The notes beneath the pieces were generated by a model, which was not told the DNA's origin, did not search any database, and saw only the letters and a program-made list of their open reading frames with translations. Made by a program: the position numbers and the translations under genes. A stretch of DNA of 58,819 nucleotides from SKPH01 sp051748565 (lineage in GTDB: Bacteria > Bacillota > Dethiobacteria > DTU022). The stretch covers positions 1 to 58,819 of the forward strand of contig JBNJHN010000006.1 of assembly GCA_051748565.1 (NCBI GenBank), read 5' to 3'. Below, piece after piece: positions 24,540 to 33,798 of this stretch (position 1 is the stretch's first letter; each line of letters begins with the position of its first letter).

Positions 24540-26343
24540 CCCAAATGTTGGGAAAAGCGTTGTATTTTCTAATCTGACCGGTTCAAAAGTAATGATTTCT
24601 AATTATGCCGGAACTACGGTCGAATTTACCCAGGGCAAACTTAATACGGAGCATGAGTCTTTCGAAGTGCTCGATGCACCGGGAACTTATAGCCTGACCC
24701 CTACATCCAAAGTGGAAGAGGTTGCTTCTTCACTGGTTGACAGGGCTGATATCGTGATCAATGTAGTTGATGCAACAAACCTGGAGCGCAACCTTTTTTT
24801 AACTACCGAAGTGCTTGAGCGCAATGTTCCTGTACTTGTTGCCTTGAATATGATTGACGAAGCTGAACACAAGGGAGTAATAATTGATGTCGAAGAATTG
24901 GAATCACTGCTTGGTGTGCCGGTTATTCCGACTGTAGCGGTCAGTGGGGAAGGGTTGAAAGATCTTGTTGATGCCCTGCCTCTGGCAGTAAACCGCAAAA
25001 CGGATCCGCTGGAGATTTCCGATCGCTGGTCCTATGTCGGCAAACTGGTCGGAGAAGTGCAGGAAGTCGTGCATCGTCATCACAGTTGGCTGGAAACATT
25101 ACAGGATGCCAGTTTGAAGCCTTTGACAGGAATTCCAATTGCTGCAGTTGTTCTATTCCTTGCTTTTCAATTTGTAATCGGAATCGGTGAGTTTTTGGCA
25201 GAATTTCTTGAGGAATATATTTTTGAAGGATTTTATGAGCCGTTGTTGACTTACATGAGTGGCTTAATGGGTGAAAGCGGTTTTTTACATGATATCTTAA
25301 TCGGTCGGCTGATTGACGGCGAGATCGAGTTTGAAGAGTCGCTGGGGGTTCTCACTACGGGTATATTTGTAGAGCTTGGTGTTGTGCTGCCATTTCTGGC
25401 CGTTTTTTACCTTGCCCTTGGTTTTCTCGAAGATTCGGGATACCTGCCCCGACTGGCTGTAATGGTCGATCGCAGCATGCACAGGCTCGGCCTGCACGGT
25501 TATTCAATCATACCAATGGTCCTGGGCTTTGGCTGCAATGTGCCTGCCGCCCTGGCAGCCCGAAACCTTGATAGCCGTCGTGAAAGATTTATTGCCTGTA
25601 CTCTTATGGCGGTAGCAGTGCCCTGCATGGCTCAACTTGCATTGATAGTCGGCCTGGTTGGACGTTTTGGGGCAGCTTACCTGGCCGTGGTGTTTGCCAG
25701 CCTCTTTTTTATCTGGGTTGTGCTGGGGTTGATTATAGATCGGGTTATGCCCGGGTATACGCCTTCCATGGTCATCGAGATTCCTCCTTACCGTCTACCA
25801 AGCCTGAAAGCGCAGGCCAAGAAGCTGGGGATGCGTATTAAGGGTTTCCTCGTTCATGCAACGCCTTATATTTTAGGTGGGATACTGGTTGTTAATATTC
25901 TCTATACGGTGGGGATTATTGACTATCTCGGCATTCTTTTTGCCCCGGTAATTGAAGGGATGCTTGGTTTGCCCGGCGAAGCGGTTTCAACCTTACTGAT
26001 TGGCTTCCTGCGCAAGGATGTAGCAGTGGCCATGTTAGTACCGCTGGGTCTCGATGCCCGCCAGTTTGTAATTGGTGCCGTTGTTCTGGCCGCATATTTC
26101 CCCTGTGCAGCAACTTTTACGGTTTTGGTCAAAGAGATGGGCTTGCGTGATATGTTCAAGTCTGCATTGATAATGATTGCAACCGCTTTTTCCGCAGGCT
26201 TTATCTTAAATTTGTTGTTGGACACTATCATCCCAGCAGCTTTCCTGGCAATCGGTTTAGTTGTTACCGCAATTATCCTTGCCCTGGTTCTGGGCAGTAC
26301 TTCGGACCGCCGGGAACTTAAAGATTATGACAGTGCTGCCTGA
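24514..26343 (+). CDS. feoB: Ferrous iron transporter FeoB
   Basis: A 609-residue Fe(II) transporter. The N-terminal G domain has G1 GNPNVGKS (8-15), G2 with the GTT of NYAGTT, G3 DAPGTYSL and G4 NMID. A helical linker follows, then two gate domains with LPRLAVMVDR and FGCNVPAALAAR, and the second gate region with GFLRKDVAVAML. The start is TTG 24514, eight bases after GGAGG. The protein is somewhat shorter than many FeoB proteins and lacks a long cysteine-rich tail. As the last gene of the DtxR-feoA-feoB operon it should be induced under iron shortage. Confidence 0.93.
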   Translation: MKKIVLVGNPNVGKSVVFSNLTGSKVMISNYAGTTVEFTQGKLNTEHESFEVLDAPGTYSLTPTSKVEEVASSLVDRADIVINVVDATNLERNLFLTTEVLERNVPVLVALNMIDEAEHKGVIIDVEELESLLGVPVIPTVAVSGEGLKDLVDALPLAVNRKTDPLEISDRWSYVGKLVGEVQEVVHRHHSWLETLQDASLKPLTGIPIAAVVLFLAFQFVIGIGEFLAEFLEEYIFEGFYEPLLTYMSGLMGESGFLHDILIGRLIDGEIEFEESLGVLTTGIFVELGVVLPFLAVFYLALGFLEDSGYLPRLAVMVDRSMHRLGLHGYSIIPMVLGFGCNVPAALAARNLDSRRERFIACTLMAVAVPCMAQLALIVGLVGRFGAAYLAVVFASLFFIWVVLGLIIDRVMPGYTPSMVIEIPPYRLPSLKAQAKKLGMRIKGFLVHATPYILGGILVVNILYTVGIIDYLGILFAPVIEGMLGLPGEAVSTLLIGFLRKDVAVAMLVPLGLDARQFVIGAVVLAAYFPCAATFTVLVKEMGLRDMFKSALIMIATAFSAGFILNLLLDTIIPAAFLAIGLVVTAIILALVLGSTSDRRELKDYDSAA

Positions 26344-26500
26344 ACCTGTAAAAGAAAGATCATGGTATTAGTACCATAGGTATTGGGAAAAATTTATGAG
26401 GCTAAAATGGCAGGTTTTTACACAGATAAATCGAGAACAACCTAAGATAGTGATGAGGCGGAAAAGTTTTTTAAAACAGAAATAGAGGGCCGAATATTGG

Positions 26501-27754
26501 CTAAAGGCCTGAATTAGGTGATTTAATCGAATTGGCAATACGTCTCTTGAGCCTGTTCAATCTTTTATTTAAGGCTGCGGGACAGAGATCACTGCTGACC
26601 GGAATATCCGGGTTGCTCTCGGTAAGGACCAGGACCTGCTCAGTAAGCGCTAGTGCGGAATGGTATTTGCTGCAGCGGTGCTCATAATATTTGGCCAGCT
26701 CTATGTAAGGAGCAGGGTCAGCCGAATTCTTTTTTATCGAATCCTGCCAGATCGAAACAGCTTCAGCCCAATCGCCCTGGCGCTTAAAATATAAGGATAG
26801 TTCCAGGGCTGCTTCCTCCGCCAGTGGAGTCAATTCACTGCATGAGGCTTCACGCAGGTAATTTAACCCTTCTTCAGTTCGTCCGGATTGAAGGCAGAGC
26901 TGTCCCAGGGCCAGCGCCTCACCGGGATGCTCTATATGTTGACCGGCAGCCAGGTGAGAAACTCTTTCCAGGAGTGTTACCATTGACAGGATATCTAAGA
27001 TATTATGGTGGAAGACTTTTTTCAGTTTTGCTGTTTTTCCCCGTCGCAGGTAATCGAAGTAGACGGCTGGTATTTCGGCGCCCGGTATATCATCGAATCG
27101 CTGCAAACCGAGCAGGGTTTCTTCCAGTGAACGCAGGGAGCGAGAAGTCAGGCGTTTTTTCCAGAGGGTTCGTGCACACTGCAGGAGGTCCAGGTGTTGT
27201 ACCGGTTCGGTATGTCTGAAACCAGCCAGTATTTGGCGGGTCTGAATCAGAGGCAAGTCGAACAGTTTTCCGTTAAAAGTAATCATAGTTGGAAAGCCTG
27301 AAGCAGCTTCAGCAAAATGACTCAAAATCGCCCTTTCTTCTGCAGGGCGTCGCAGGAAATACTGGCGAAGCAGGAAATGATCTTCTTTGAACCACCCCAG
27401 GCCGATTAAAAATGCCCATGTGCCGGTGCCTCCTGACAGTCCGGTGGTCTCGATGTCAAGGAATAGAGATCTCTGCGGGTTGAAATTATTCAAGCTTTTA
27501 TCTCGCGCCGGCAAAGCCAATGCCGGTCCGCAGCAGGATAATATCCCTGAAAGTGTACTGACTCCGTGTTTGTGATCAAGAGGAAAAAAAAGTTCACGGA
27601 TGTAACAGCTTCCAAAAGCAGTATTCTCTTCACGGCCTTCTCCGGGGAAAAGATCAATGTTTTTATCGGCCTGCAGGTTTTCCGCAAATTGCCGCCCCGT
27701 CTTGACTTCGCCAGAGCGGCGCAGCTCGGCCAGTCGCGATTGGAGGTTACGCAT
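26501..27754 (-). CDS. mrfB: RNase H-like exonuclease with TPR tail (MrfB/YprB)
   Basis: A 417-residue protein. The central RNase H-like domain (about 95-265) has a DEDD-type metal site beginning FLDIETTGLSGG (Asp, Glu), continuing ITFNGKLFDLPL and ending HHNILDILSM. The C-terminal part (about 275-405) is made of TPR-like helices (EALALGQLCLQSGRTEEGLNYL). In Bacillus subtilis the equivalent MrfB (YprB) works with the helicase MrfA (YprA) in repair of mitomycin C damage independent of UvrABC. The same two genes are adjacent here and overlap at TGATG, which supports the assignment. A GTG start three bases earlier is equally possible. Confidence 0.85.
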   Translation of the reverse strand: MRNLQSRLAELRRSGEVKTGRQFAENLQADKNIDLFPGEGREENTAFGSCYIRELFFPLDHKHGVSTLSGILSCCGPALALPARDKSLNNFNPQRSLFLDIETTGLSGGTGTWAFLIGLGWFKEDHFLLRQYFLRRPAEERAILSHFAEAASGFPTMITFNGKLFDLPLIQTRQILAGFRHTEPVQHLDLLQCARTLWKKRLTSRSLRSLEETLLGLQRFDDIPGAEIPAVYFDYLRRGKTAKLKKVFHHNILDILSMVTLLERVSHLAAGQHIEHPGEALALGQLCLQSGRTEEGLNYLREASCSELTPLAEEAALELSLYFKRQGDWAEAVSIWQDSIKKNSADPAPYIELAKYYEHRCSKYHSALALTEQVLVLTESNPDIPVSSDLCPAALNKRLNRLKRRIANSIKSPNSGL

Positions 27755-30015
27755 CACTTGAGAATCACCTCGAGCAGCTGAAGTGCGGGCAGCTTGCCTG
27801 TTTCTCCGCCCTGCAGGGCAGGCCCGACACAGGAAGGGCAGCCTTCGGTACAGATGCAGTCAGTGATTGCTTTACGCACGGCTGCCATTATTTCACGGTA
27901 AATATCGTAGATTTTTTGGCTGTAGCCGACCCCCCCGGGAAAATTATCGTAAATAAAAAGAGTTGGCAGTTCGGTGAAAGGTGCTTTGACCTGGCTGACA
28001 GAGCGCAGGTCGCGTGGGTCTCCCATCAGGAAAAGTGAAGCGACCTGGGGAACCAGGTTGGCCAGACCAATTAAACCTGACTGAACAGCTGCCGGGGACA
28101 TCCCGCCAAGTGAACCGGGAGGAAATGCAAGCCAAAAAGCGGTGGTGTGCATCTCTGTTTCAGGCAGGTCAACCGGTCCTGCCCCCAGGTTCTCATGGGT
28201 GTTAAAACGGATCTTTTTAAACATCGATACGAGGGCGTTGATCCGCACGTCACCCCAGGAAAGATTTACCGAGTTAGTCTCCTGTTCGAAGGAGTCAAGT
28301 ACTTTCAAATCGACCGCAAGATTGGCATCGGTAAAATAATTTACTTCCACTTCTCGCACATAAGCCTTCTTTTCTTCGAAATCGAGTGTTTCTACCTGGA
28401 ACTGCCTCCCTCCGTGCATGTAAATCGCTTCTTCGTGGACCAGCATTGGTGCGCTGAAGCGGTCGACCTCTCCGATAACCTGAGGAGAGGGGCCGGTAAT
28501 ATCGACTATGACCACGTTTTCCATGGTCGCACTGCGCAGGCTGATCTCTTCTGCCGGATAAGCATCTTCCATCCAGTGGTAACGGTCATCGCTGAGGTAA
28601 AGGACGCTTTCTTCCTCGAGAAGCTGTAGTATTTCAGCAATCTCGAATTTGCCGAATTTATCATACCTGTCGAAGGGCAGTTCAAAAGCAGCGCAGCGGA
28701 CATGGTTGGTCAGGATAATCATATTGCCGGGATCAGCAAGGGCTCGCTCCGGGCTTTGCCCGAAAAAATAGTCGGGGTTGGAGATGATGTACTGATTTAA
28801 GGGTTCGCTGTTGGCAATGAGCAAGGCCATGGAAGTGCCGCTGCGCCGCCCCGAACGGCCGGCCTGCTGCCAGGTGCTGGCGATACTGCCGGGATAGCCG
28901 GTCATGATGCAGGCATCAAGGGCCCCAATATCGATCCCCAATTCCAGGGCATTGGTGCTGACCACACCTTTTACCGATCCCTTGCGCAGCCCTTCCTCGA
29001 TTGCCCTTCTTTCGCGGGGCAAATACCCTCCGCGGTATCCCCTGATCCCGCTGTCTTCTCCGGGTCTTATTTTCATAACCTGCTGCAGGTATGTTAAGAG
29101 CACTTCGACTGCCAGGCGGCTGCGGGCAAAAATTATTGTTTGGACCCCTTTCCGAATCAGCCCGGAGGCAATCTGGCGTGCCTCGAGCAGCGAACTGCGC
29201 CGCAGGCCCAATTCAGAGTTGATCACCGGTGGGTTATAAAGGATAAAGTGTTTTTCCGCCCGCAGGGCTCCGTTTTCATTAATAACTTTAAGTGGTTCCT
29301 CAATTAGTATACCGGCCAGTTCACCGGGATTGGCTATCGTGGCTGAACAGAGAATAAAACGGGGATTGGATCCGTAAAAAGCGCAGATTCGCTTCAGGCG
29401 GCGAATAACATTGGCGACGTGGCTGCCGAAGACGCCTCGATATTGATGCATTTCATCAATTATGATGAATTTGAGGTTTTGAAATAACTGCACCCACTTG
29501 GTGTGATGGGGCAGGATACTCGAATGGAGCATGTCGGGGTTGGTAACTACTATATGGCCGCTGCGGCGGATAGCCTTACGCAATCCGGGTTCGGTATCGC
29601 CGTCGTAGGTGTAACAGTTCAGGGTTGTATCGAGACCTGCGGTCAGTTCTCGCAGCTCGGCAACCTGGTCCTGAGAAAGAGCTTTCGTTGGAAAAAGATA
29701 GAGAGCGCGGCTGGAAGGTTCTTTGATCATTTCGCTGACCACGGGAAGGTTATAGCAGAGCGTTTTACCCGAGGCGGTTGGAGTTACCACTACTGTATGG
29801 TTGCCCTCTTGAACGGAATCAATTGCTGCTGCCTGGTGGCTGTAGAGTTTTTCAATACCGTGCCTTCGAAGGGCTTCACCAAGCTGGGGGCCCAGGTAAT
29901 CGGGTATATCGCAATAGCTTCCTTTTGAAGCCTGTACGCATTCCCACCTGGTGACATTGCTCATGAAAGCCGGGTCTTCCTGCCATTGCTGCAGAATTTC
30001 ATTAAGTTTCGACAT
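27754..30015 (-). CDS. mrfA: DEAD/DEAH-type DNA repair helicase MrfA (YprA)
   Basis: A 753-residue superfamily 2 helicase. Motif I is TPTASGKTLCYN, motif II IIDEMHQYRGVFG (DEMH variant) and motif III LCSATIANP. The second RecA domain includes STNALELGIDIGALDACIMTGYPG and QQAGRSGRR (motif VI). The C-terminal DUF1998 region ends with four cysteines in CICTEGCPSCVG, a metal site typical of MrfA. Together with mrfB downstream it forms the known two-gene excision repair pathway. The start ATG 30015 has only a weak ribosome site (AAGGCGG). A 176-base divergent promoter region separates it from the Fe-S gene. Confidence 0.9.
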   Translation of the reverse strand: MSKLNEILQQWQEDPAFMSNVTRWECVQASKGSYCDIPDYLGPQLGEALRRHGIEKLYSHQAAAIDSVQEGNHTVVVTPTASGKTLCYNLPVVSEMIKEPSSRALYLFPTKALSQDQVAELRELTAGLDTTLNCYTYDGDTEPGLRKAIRRSGHIVVTNPDMLHSSILPHHTKWVQLFQNLKFIIIDEMHQYRGVFGSHVANVIRRLKRICAFYGSNPRFILCSATIANPGELAGILIEEPLKVINENGALRAEKHFILYNPPVINSELGLRRSSLLEARQIASGLIRKGVQTIIFARSRLAVEVLLTYLQQVMKIRPGEDSGIRGYRGGYLPRERRAIEEGLRKGSVKGVVSTNALELGIDIGALDACIMTGYPGSIASTWQQAGRSGRRSGTSMALLIANSEPLNQYIISNPDYFFGQSPERALADPGNMIILTNHVRCAAFELPFDRYDKFGKFEIAEILQLLEEESVLYLSDDRYHWMEDAYPAEEISLRSATMENVVIVDITGPSPQVIGEVDRFSAPMLVHEEAIYMHGGRQFQVETLDFEEKKAYVREVEVNYFTDANLAVDLKVLDSFEQETNSVNLSWGDVRINALVSMFKKIRFNTHENLGAGPVDLPETEMHTTAFWLAFPPGSLGGMSPAAVQSGLIGLANLVPQVASLFLMGDPRDLRSVSQVKAPFTELPTLFIYDNFPGGVGYSQKIYDIYREIMAAVRKAITDCICTEGCPSCVGPALQGGETGKLPALQLLEVILK

Positions 30016-30191
30016 TAATTAAACCGCCTTAAACATAAGTTTGCCATACCTAATGTATATTCGCCATCAATATTTATTATCCTACCTGGCATCTAAAACC
30101 TTCTTGAAAGCAAAGGATTTGGCAGGCTGCCGGCGAATATCATAATCATATCACAAGCTGTTCAGATCATAACATTACAGGAGGTTGGATA

Positions 30192-31289
30192 GTGGGACAC
30201 TTGGCAGGAGGCAAGGAAGAAGCATACCATGCCCTGGCGGATCGGTTGAGCAGGTTTCCGGTTGGGGTGGTGATTAACGATACTTTAATGGAGATATTGA
30301 AACTTTTATATACCGAAAAAGAGGCTGCTGTGGGCAGCAGGTTTCCGATAAAACCGCGGCCCCTGGCCGAGGTTGCAGCATTAATTGGAATGACTGAAGA
30401 GAAGACCGCAGCAGTTCTGAATAATATGGCCGATAAAGGTTTGGTTACAGATATTCCCCGCAAAGGAACTACCTATTACATGCTTAATCCCATAGTTGTG
30501 GGGTTCTTTGAATTTACTCTAATGCGCAATGACAGGGCAAACCTCCGCGAACTGGCGACTCTGTTTGACAAATATATTCATGATAAAGCGGTGGCCAAAG
30601 AGATCTTCGGTTCAGATACTAAAATGTTCCGCGCTCTCATTTACGAGCGTTATATTCCCGAACTGGTCCAGACTGAGGTCCTTGATTACGAGAAAGCTGA
30701 AGCTGTGATCAGGGAGTCCGGTGGCGGAGGACTTTCGATATGTGCCTGTCGCCACAAAAACCACCATCTTGAGAAGCCCTGCCGTTACCCGATGGAGGAT
30801 ATTTGCACATCACTGGGCCGTCCTTCCGAGTGGCTGCTGCGGCGCGGATTGGCCCGCAAAGCGTCGGTAGATGATTTGCTAAAAAACCTTGAACGCAGTT
30901 ACAAGCTGGGACTGGTTCTCACCTGTGATAATGTCATCGATGAACCGGCTTATATCTGTCACTGCTGTGGCTGCTGCTGCGGGGTGCTGCAGTCTATCAA
31001 CGATTACCAGGTTAGTTCTGTTCAGCCCAGCAATTTCAGTCCTCAAATTGATCCCCAGGCCTGCCTGAGTTGTGATGCCTGCGTTGATGCCTGTCACATT
31101 AACGCGCTGAAATCCACAGAAACGGCGGAACCTGTAATTGATTATGAAGTCTGTATCGGCTGCGGTGTCTGTGCTGCAGCCTGCCCGAGCGAGGCCCTGC
31201 AAATGGTTCGCCGGGATAGTATTTATAGCCCACCGGAGAATAAATTGAACCAGCTTATTAATATTGCACTGGAGCGGAATCGTTTGTAA
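30192..31289 (+). CDS. Fe-S protein with winged-helix N-terminus and 2x[4Fe-4S] ferredoxin domain
   Basis: A 365-residue protein of unassigned function. Residues about 30-110 look like a winged helix (PLAEVAALIGMTEEKTAAVLNNMADKGLV). A central region has cysteine motifs SICACRHKNHH, PCRYPMEDIC and the dense cluster CHCCGCCCG. The C-terminus is a bacterial-type ferredoxin with CLSCDACVDAC and CIGCGVCAAAC. GTG 30192 follows GGAGG. Similar proteins occur in anaerobes and may link electron transfer to regulation or to an oxidoreductase. The lysine-fermentation genes begin 117 bases downstream, so a functional link is possible but unproven. Confidence 0.7.
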   Translation: MGHLAGGKEEAYHALADRLSRFPVGVVINDTLMEILKLLYTEKEAAVGSRFPIKPRPLAEVAALIGMTEEKTAAVLNNMADKGLVTDIPRKGTTYYMLNPIVVGFFEFTLMRNDRANLRELATLFDKYIHDKAVAKEIFGSDTKMFRALIYERYIPELVQTEVLDYEKAEAVIRESGGGGLSICACRHKNHHLEKPCRYPMEDICTSLGRPSEWLLRRGLARKASVDDLLKNLERSYKLGLVLTCDNVIDEPAYICHCCGCCCGVLQSINDYQVSSVQPSNFSPQIDPQACLSCDACVDACHINALKSTETAEPVIDYEVCIGCGVCAAACPSEALQMVRRDSIYSPPENKLNQLINIALERNRL

Positions 31290-31406
31290 GGGCACAGGCC
31301 AATATCCAGGGTTTAGTTCCGGAATAAGAATAGGAAAAAAATTAATTATTTATAGCAAGATTCTCTCGTACGGGGTTAGCTAAATTTTGAGTGGAGGTAT
31401 GTTTTG

Positions 31407-32444
31407 ATGCGTAAAGGTGATCCGTACGGAACCCACCGGGTAATTGAACCAAGAGGGCTGCTCCCCCAGCCGGCCTGGAAAATCGATAACGACATGGAGA
31501 TCTATGACAATGAGGTGCTGATCGATGTAGAGATATTGAATATCGATTCGGCCAGCTTCACCCAGATTGAAATAGAAGCAGGTGGTGAAGAATCCCGCAT
31601 TGCCGCTATTATGACCGGTATAGTTAAGGAGAGAGGAAAACACCATAATCCTGTAACCGGTTCTGGAGGAATGCTGATCGGTAAAGTGGAAAAAATAGGG
31701 CCTGCTCTTAAGGAAAAAAGCGAACTGAAGATTGGGCAGAGATTGGCAACGCTGGTTTCTTTATCTCTCACCCCGCTGCGGATTGATAAAATTAAAAAAA
31801 TCCACAAGGAGATTGACCAGGTTGAAATCGAGGGGAAAGCGGTTCTTTTTGAGAGTGGTATATATGCTGTTTTACCCGATGATATGCCGCAGACCCTTGC
31901 CCTGGCTGTTCTCGATGTTGCCGGAGCGGCAGCTCAGACAGCAAAATTGGTCAGACCGGGAGACAAGGTAGTTATTATCGGGGCCGGCGGCAAGTCAGGT
32001 TTGCTATGTCTTCATGAAGCGAAGAAACGGGCTGGAGTAACAGGCCGGGTTATCGGTATTGCTCCGCGTGAAGCCAGCAAAAAACGAGCTGAATCGACCG
32101 GCCTGTGCGATACTGTCTTGATAGCCGATGCTGCCGATGCCCTTGATGTTATGAGAAAAGTTGAGGAGGCCAGTGGCGGAGAAATGGCCGATGTAACGAT
32201 CAATTGCGTAAATATTCCCAATACCGAACTTTCCTCCATATTAGCCACCCGTGATGGCGGCCTGGTTTACTTTTTCAGTATGGCTACCAGCTTTACAGCT
32301 GCAGCTTTGGGAGCCGAAGGTGTGGGAAAGGATGTAAATATGATCATCGGTAATGGCTATACCCGTGATCACGCAGCCATATCGCTGAATATTATGCGTG
32401 AAAACCCTGTGCTGCGTAAAATATTTGAAGAATTATATACATGA
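31407..32444 (+). CDS. kdd: L-erythro-3,5-diaminohexanoate dehydrogenase
   Basis: A 345-residue NAD-dependent dehydrogenase of lysine fermentation that deaminates 3,5-diaminohexanoate to 3-keto-5-aminohexanoate. The N-terminus (GDPYGTHRVIEPRGLLPQPAWKID) is distinctive of Kdd, and the nucleotide-binding motif is VVIIGAGGKSGLLCLHEA (about 192-209). The following genes kal and kce catalyse the next steps, which makes the assignment firm. ATG 31407 is nine bases behind GGAGG; a TTG three bases earlier is also possible. The mutases and aminomutases of the upper pathway (kamA, kamDE) are not in the window. Confidence 0.9.
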   Translation: MRKGDPYGTHRVIEPRGLLPQPAWKIDNDMEIYDNEVLIDVEILNIDSASFTQIEIEAGGEESRIAAIMTGIVKERGKHHNPVTGSGGMLIGKVEKIGPALKEKSELKIGQRLATLVSLSLTPLRIDKIKKIHKEIDQVEIEGKAVLFESGIYAVLPDDMPQTLALAVLDVAGAAAQTAKLVRPGDKVVIIGAGGKSGLLCLHEAKKRAGVTGRVIGIAPREASKKRAESTGLCDTVLIADAADALDVMRKVEEASGGEMADVTINCVNIPNTELSSILATRDGGLVYFFSMATSFTAAALGAEGVGKDVNMIIGNGYTRDHAAISLNIMRENPVLRKIFEELYT

Positions 32445-32485
32445 TTTTGGGCCGGTTGTACCTGCCTGATGGAGAGGTGGAAGCA

Positions 32486-32911
32486 ATGGATAGCGTGATG
32501 TTAAGAGTGCGAATCAGCGAATCTGACGTTCATTACGGTGGTGGACTGGTCGATGGAGCCCATGTCCTTAAGTATTTCGGCGACGTGGCTACGGAACTTC
32601 TTATTCGCCATGATGGTGACGAAGGACTTTTTGTCGCCTATGATTTAATTGAATTTAAAGGACCGGTTTATGCCGGTGATTATCTTGAGATACATGGCTG
32701 GATTGACCGGATCGGCAGAACATCCAGGCATATGCAGTTTGAAGCGAACAAGGTGATTACTAATGCGGGAATTAAAGATTGTCCGTCAGCCTGTGATGTT
32801 TTGTCGAATCCAGTGCCGGTAACGCGGGCAAGTGGGACATGTGTTGTTCCCCTGCATTTGCAGAGGTATAAGCATGACCATGGATCAGCCGAGTCGGGAG
32901 ATGTGGATTAA
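32486..32911 (+). CDS. kal: 3-aminobutyryl-CoA ammonia-lyase
   Basis: A hot-dog fold enzyme removing ammonia from 3-aminobutyryl-CoA to give crotonyl-CoA. The 141-residue product begins near VMLRVRISESDVHYGGGLVDGAHVL and has DVATELLIRHDGDEGLF, then YDLIEFKGPVYAGDYLEI, as in Kal. I prefer ATG 32486, six bases after GGAGAGGTGG, over ATG 32441, which overlaps the kdd stop and would add fifteen residues not typical of the family. The C-terminal tail beyond PLHLQRYKHD is longer than usual. The stop overlaps the start of kce by one base. Confidence 0.86.
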   Translation: MDSVMLRVRISESDVHYGGGLVDGAHVLKYFGDVATELLIRHDGDEGLFVAYDLIEFKGPVYAGDYLEIHGWIDRIGRTSRHMQFEANKVITNAGIKDCPSACDVLSNPVPVTRASGTCVVPLHLQRYKHDHGSAESGDVD

Positions 32912-33726
32912 TGAATGAGTTAATTATTACAGCCGCCCTGACCGGTGCTGAAGTGACCAGGGATGATAACCCCAACCTGCCGATAACCCCTGTGGAAATT
33001 GCTGAAGCAGCTTACCAGTGTTACCGGGCCGGAGCCTCTGTTGTGCACCTGCATGTTCGTAATGAAGACGAGACTCCCACGCAGGCAGTGGAAATATATA
33101 AGAAAACTATCGGTTTAATCAAGGCTGAGTGTGATCTGATCATTCAGGTTTCAACCGGAGGTGCGGTTGGAATGACCGCTGAGGAAAGACTTCAACCTGT
33201 ATACCTGAAACCGGAGATGGCAACACTTTCAACAGGCTCGGTTAACTTTGGTGATGATGTATTTATGAACCCCCCTGCCTATCTGGAAGAGTTTGCAAAA
33301 GTTATGATGGAACAGGGTGTAAAGCCTGAAATTGAAGTATTCGATGTTGGCATGATTAATAATGCCCTGCAACTGGTTAAAAGAGGCTATATTCCCGAGC
33401 CGCTGCACTTCGATTTTGTTATGGGTGTGCCCGGGGGCATACCGGGTACGATTAAGAATCTGCAGCATATGGCAGAGAGTATCCCTTCCGGCAGCACCTG
33501 GACAGTGGCCGGTATGGGGCGGACGGAATTGCCTCTTGGCACAGCCGCGATTATCATGGGGGGTCATGTAAGGGTTGGATTCGAGGACAATATCTATTAC
33601 GAAAAAGGCTTGCTTGCCGATAGCAATGCCCAGCTGGTTGAGCGAATTGTCCGGGTTGCTCAAATTCACAGCCGTCCTGTCGCATCGCCTGATGAAGCGC
33701 GAAAAATACTGGGTCTGACACAATAA
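32911..33726 (+). CDS. kce: 3-keto-5-aminohexanoate cleavage enzyme
   Basis: A 271-residue zinc enzyme of the BKACE (DUF849) family. It cleaves 3-keto-5-aminohexanoate with acetyl-CoA to give 3-aminobutyryl-CoA and acetoacetate. The zinc ligands are His46 and His48 in VVHLHVRNEDETPTQ, and the family blocks QVSTGGAVGMTAEERL, MATLSTGSVNFG and GGHVRVGFEDNIYY are present. Its start overlaps the kal stop (TAATG). The block is ordered kdd-kal-kce; in clostridia kce usually precedes kal. Confidence 0.93.
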   Translation: MNELIITAALTGAEVTRDDNPNLPITPVEIAEAAYQCYRAGASVVHLHVRNEDETPTQAVEIYKKTIGLIKAECDLIIQVSTGGAVGMTAEERLQPVYLKPEMATLSTGSVNFGDDVFMNPPAYLEEFAKVMMEQGVKPEIEVFDVGMINNALQLVKRGYIPEPLHFDFVMGVPGGIPGTIKNLQHMAESIPSGSTWTVAGMGRTELPLGTAAIIMGGHVRVGFEDNIYYEKGLLADSNAQLVERIVRVAQIHSRPVASPDEARKILGLTQ

Positions 33727-33755
33727 TCTTTTTCCCTATTGTTCAGCATAAAGGG

Positions 33756-33785
33756 GCCTGCCCGGCTCCAGGCATCCGGTTTTTA
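33756..33785 (+). terminator. Possible terminator after kce
   Basis: GCCTG (33756-33760) pairs with CAGGC (33769-33773), and a run of five T begins seven bases later. The stem is short and the T tract is displaced, so this is a weak call for the end of the kdd-kal-kce operon, which converges with a minus-strand operon. Confidence 0.4.
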
Positions 33786-33798
33786 ACTTCTGAAATAT

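Noticed and set aside
26362..26378. ATGGTA-TTAG-TACCAT hairpin after feoB as terminator
   Set aside because: The stem is six AT-rich pairs with no T tract on either strand.
28147..28629. Plus-strand open frame of 160 codons inside mrfA
   Set aside because: Shadow frame: the minus strand carries continuous helicase and DUF1998 motifs over the same interval.
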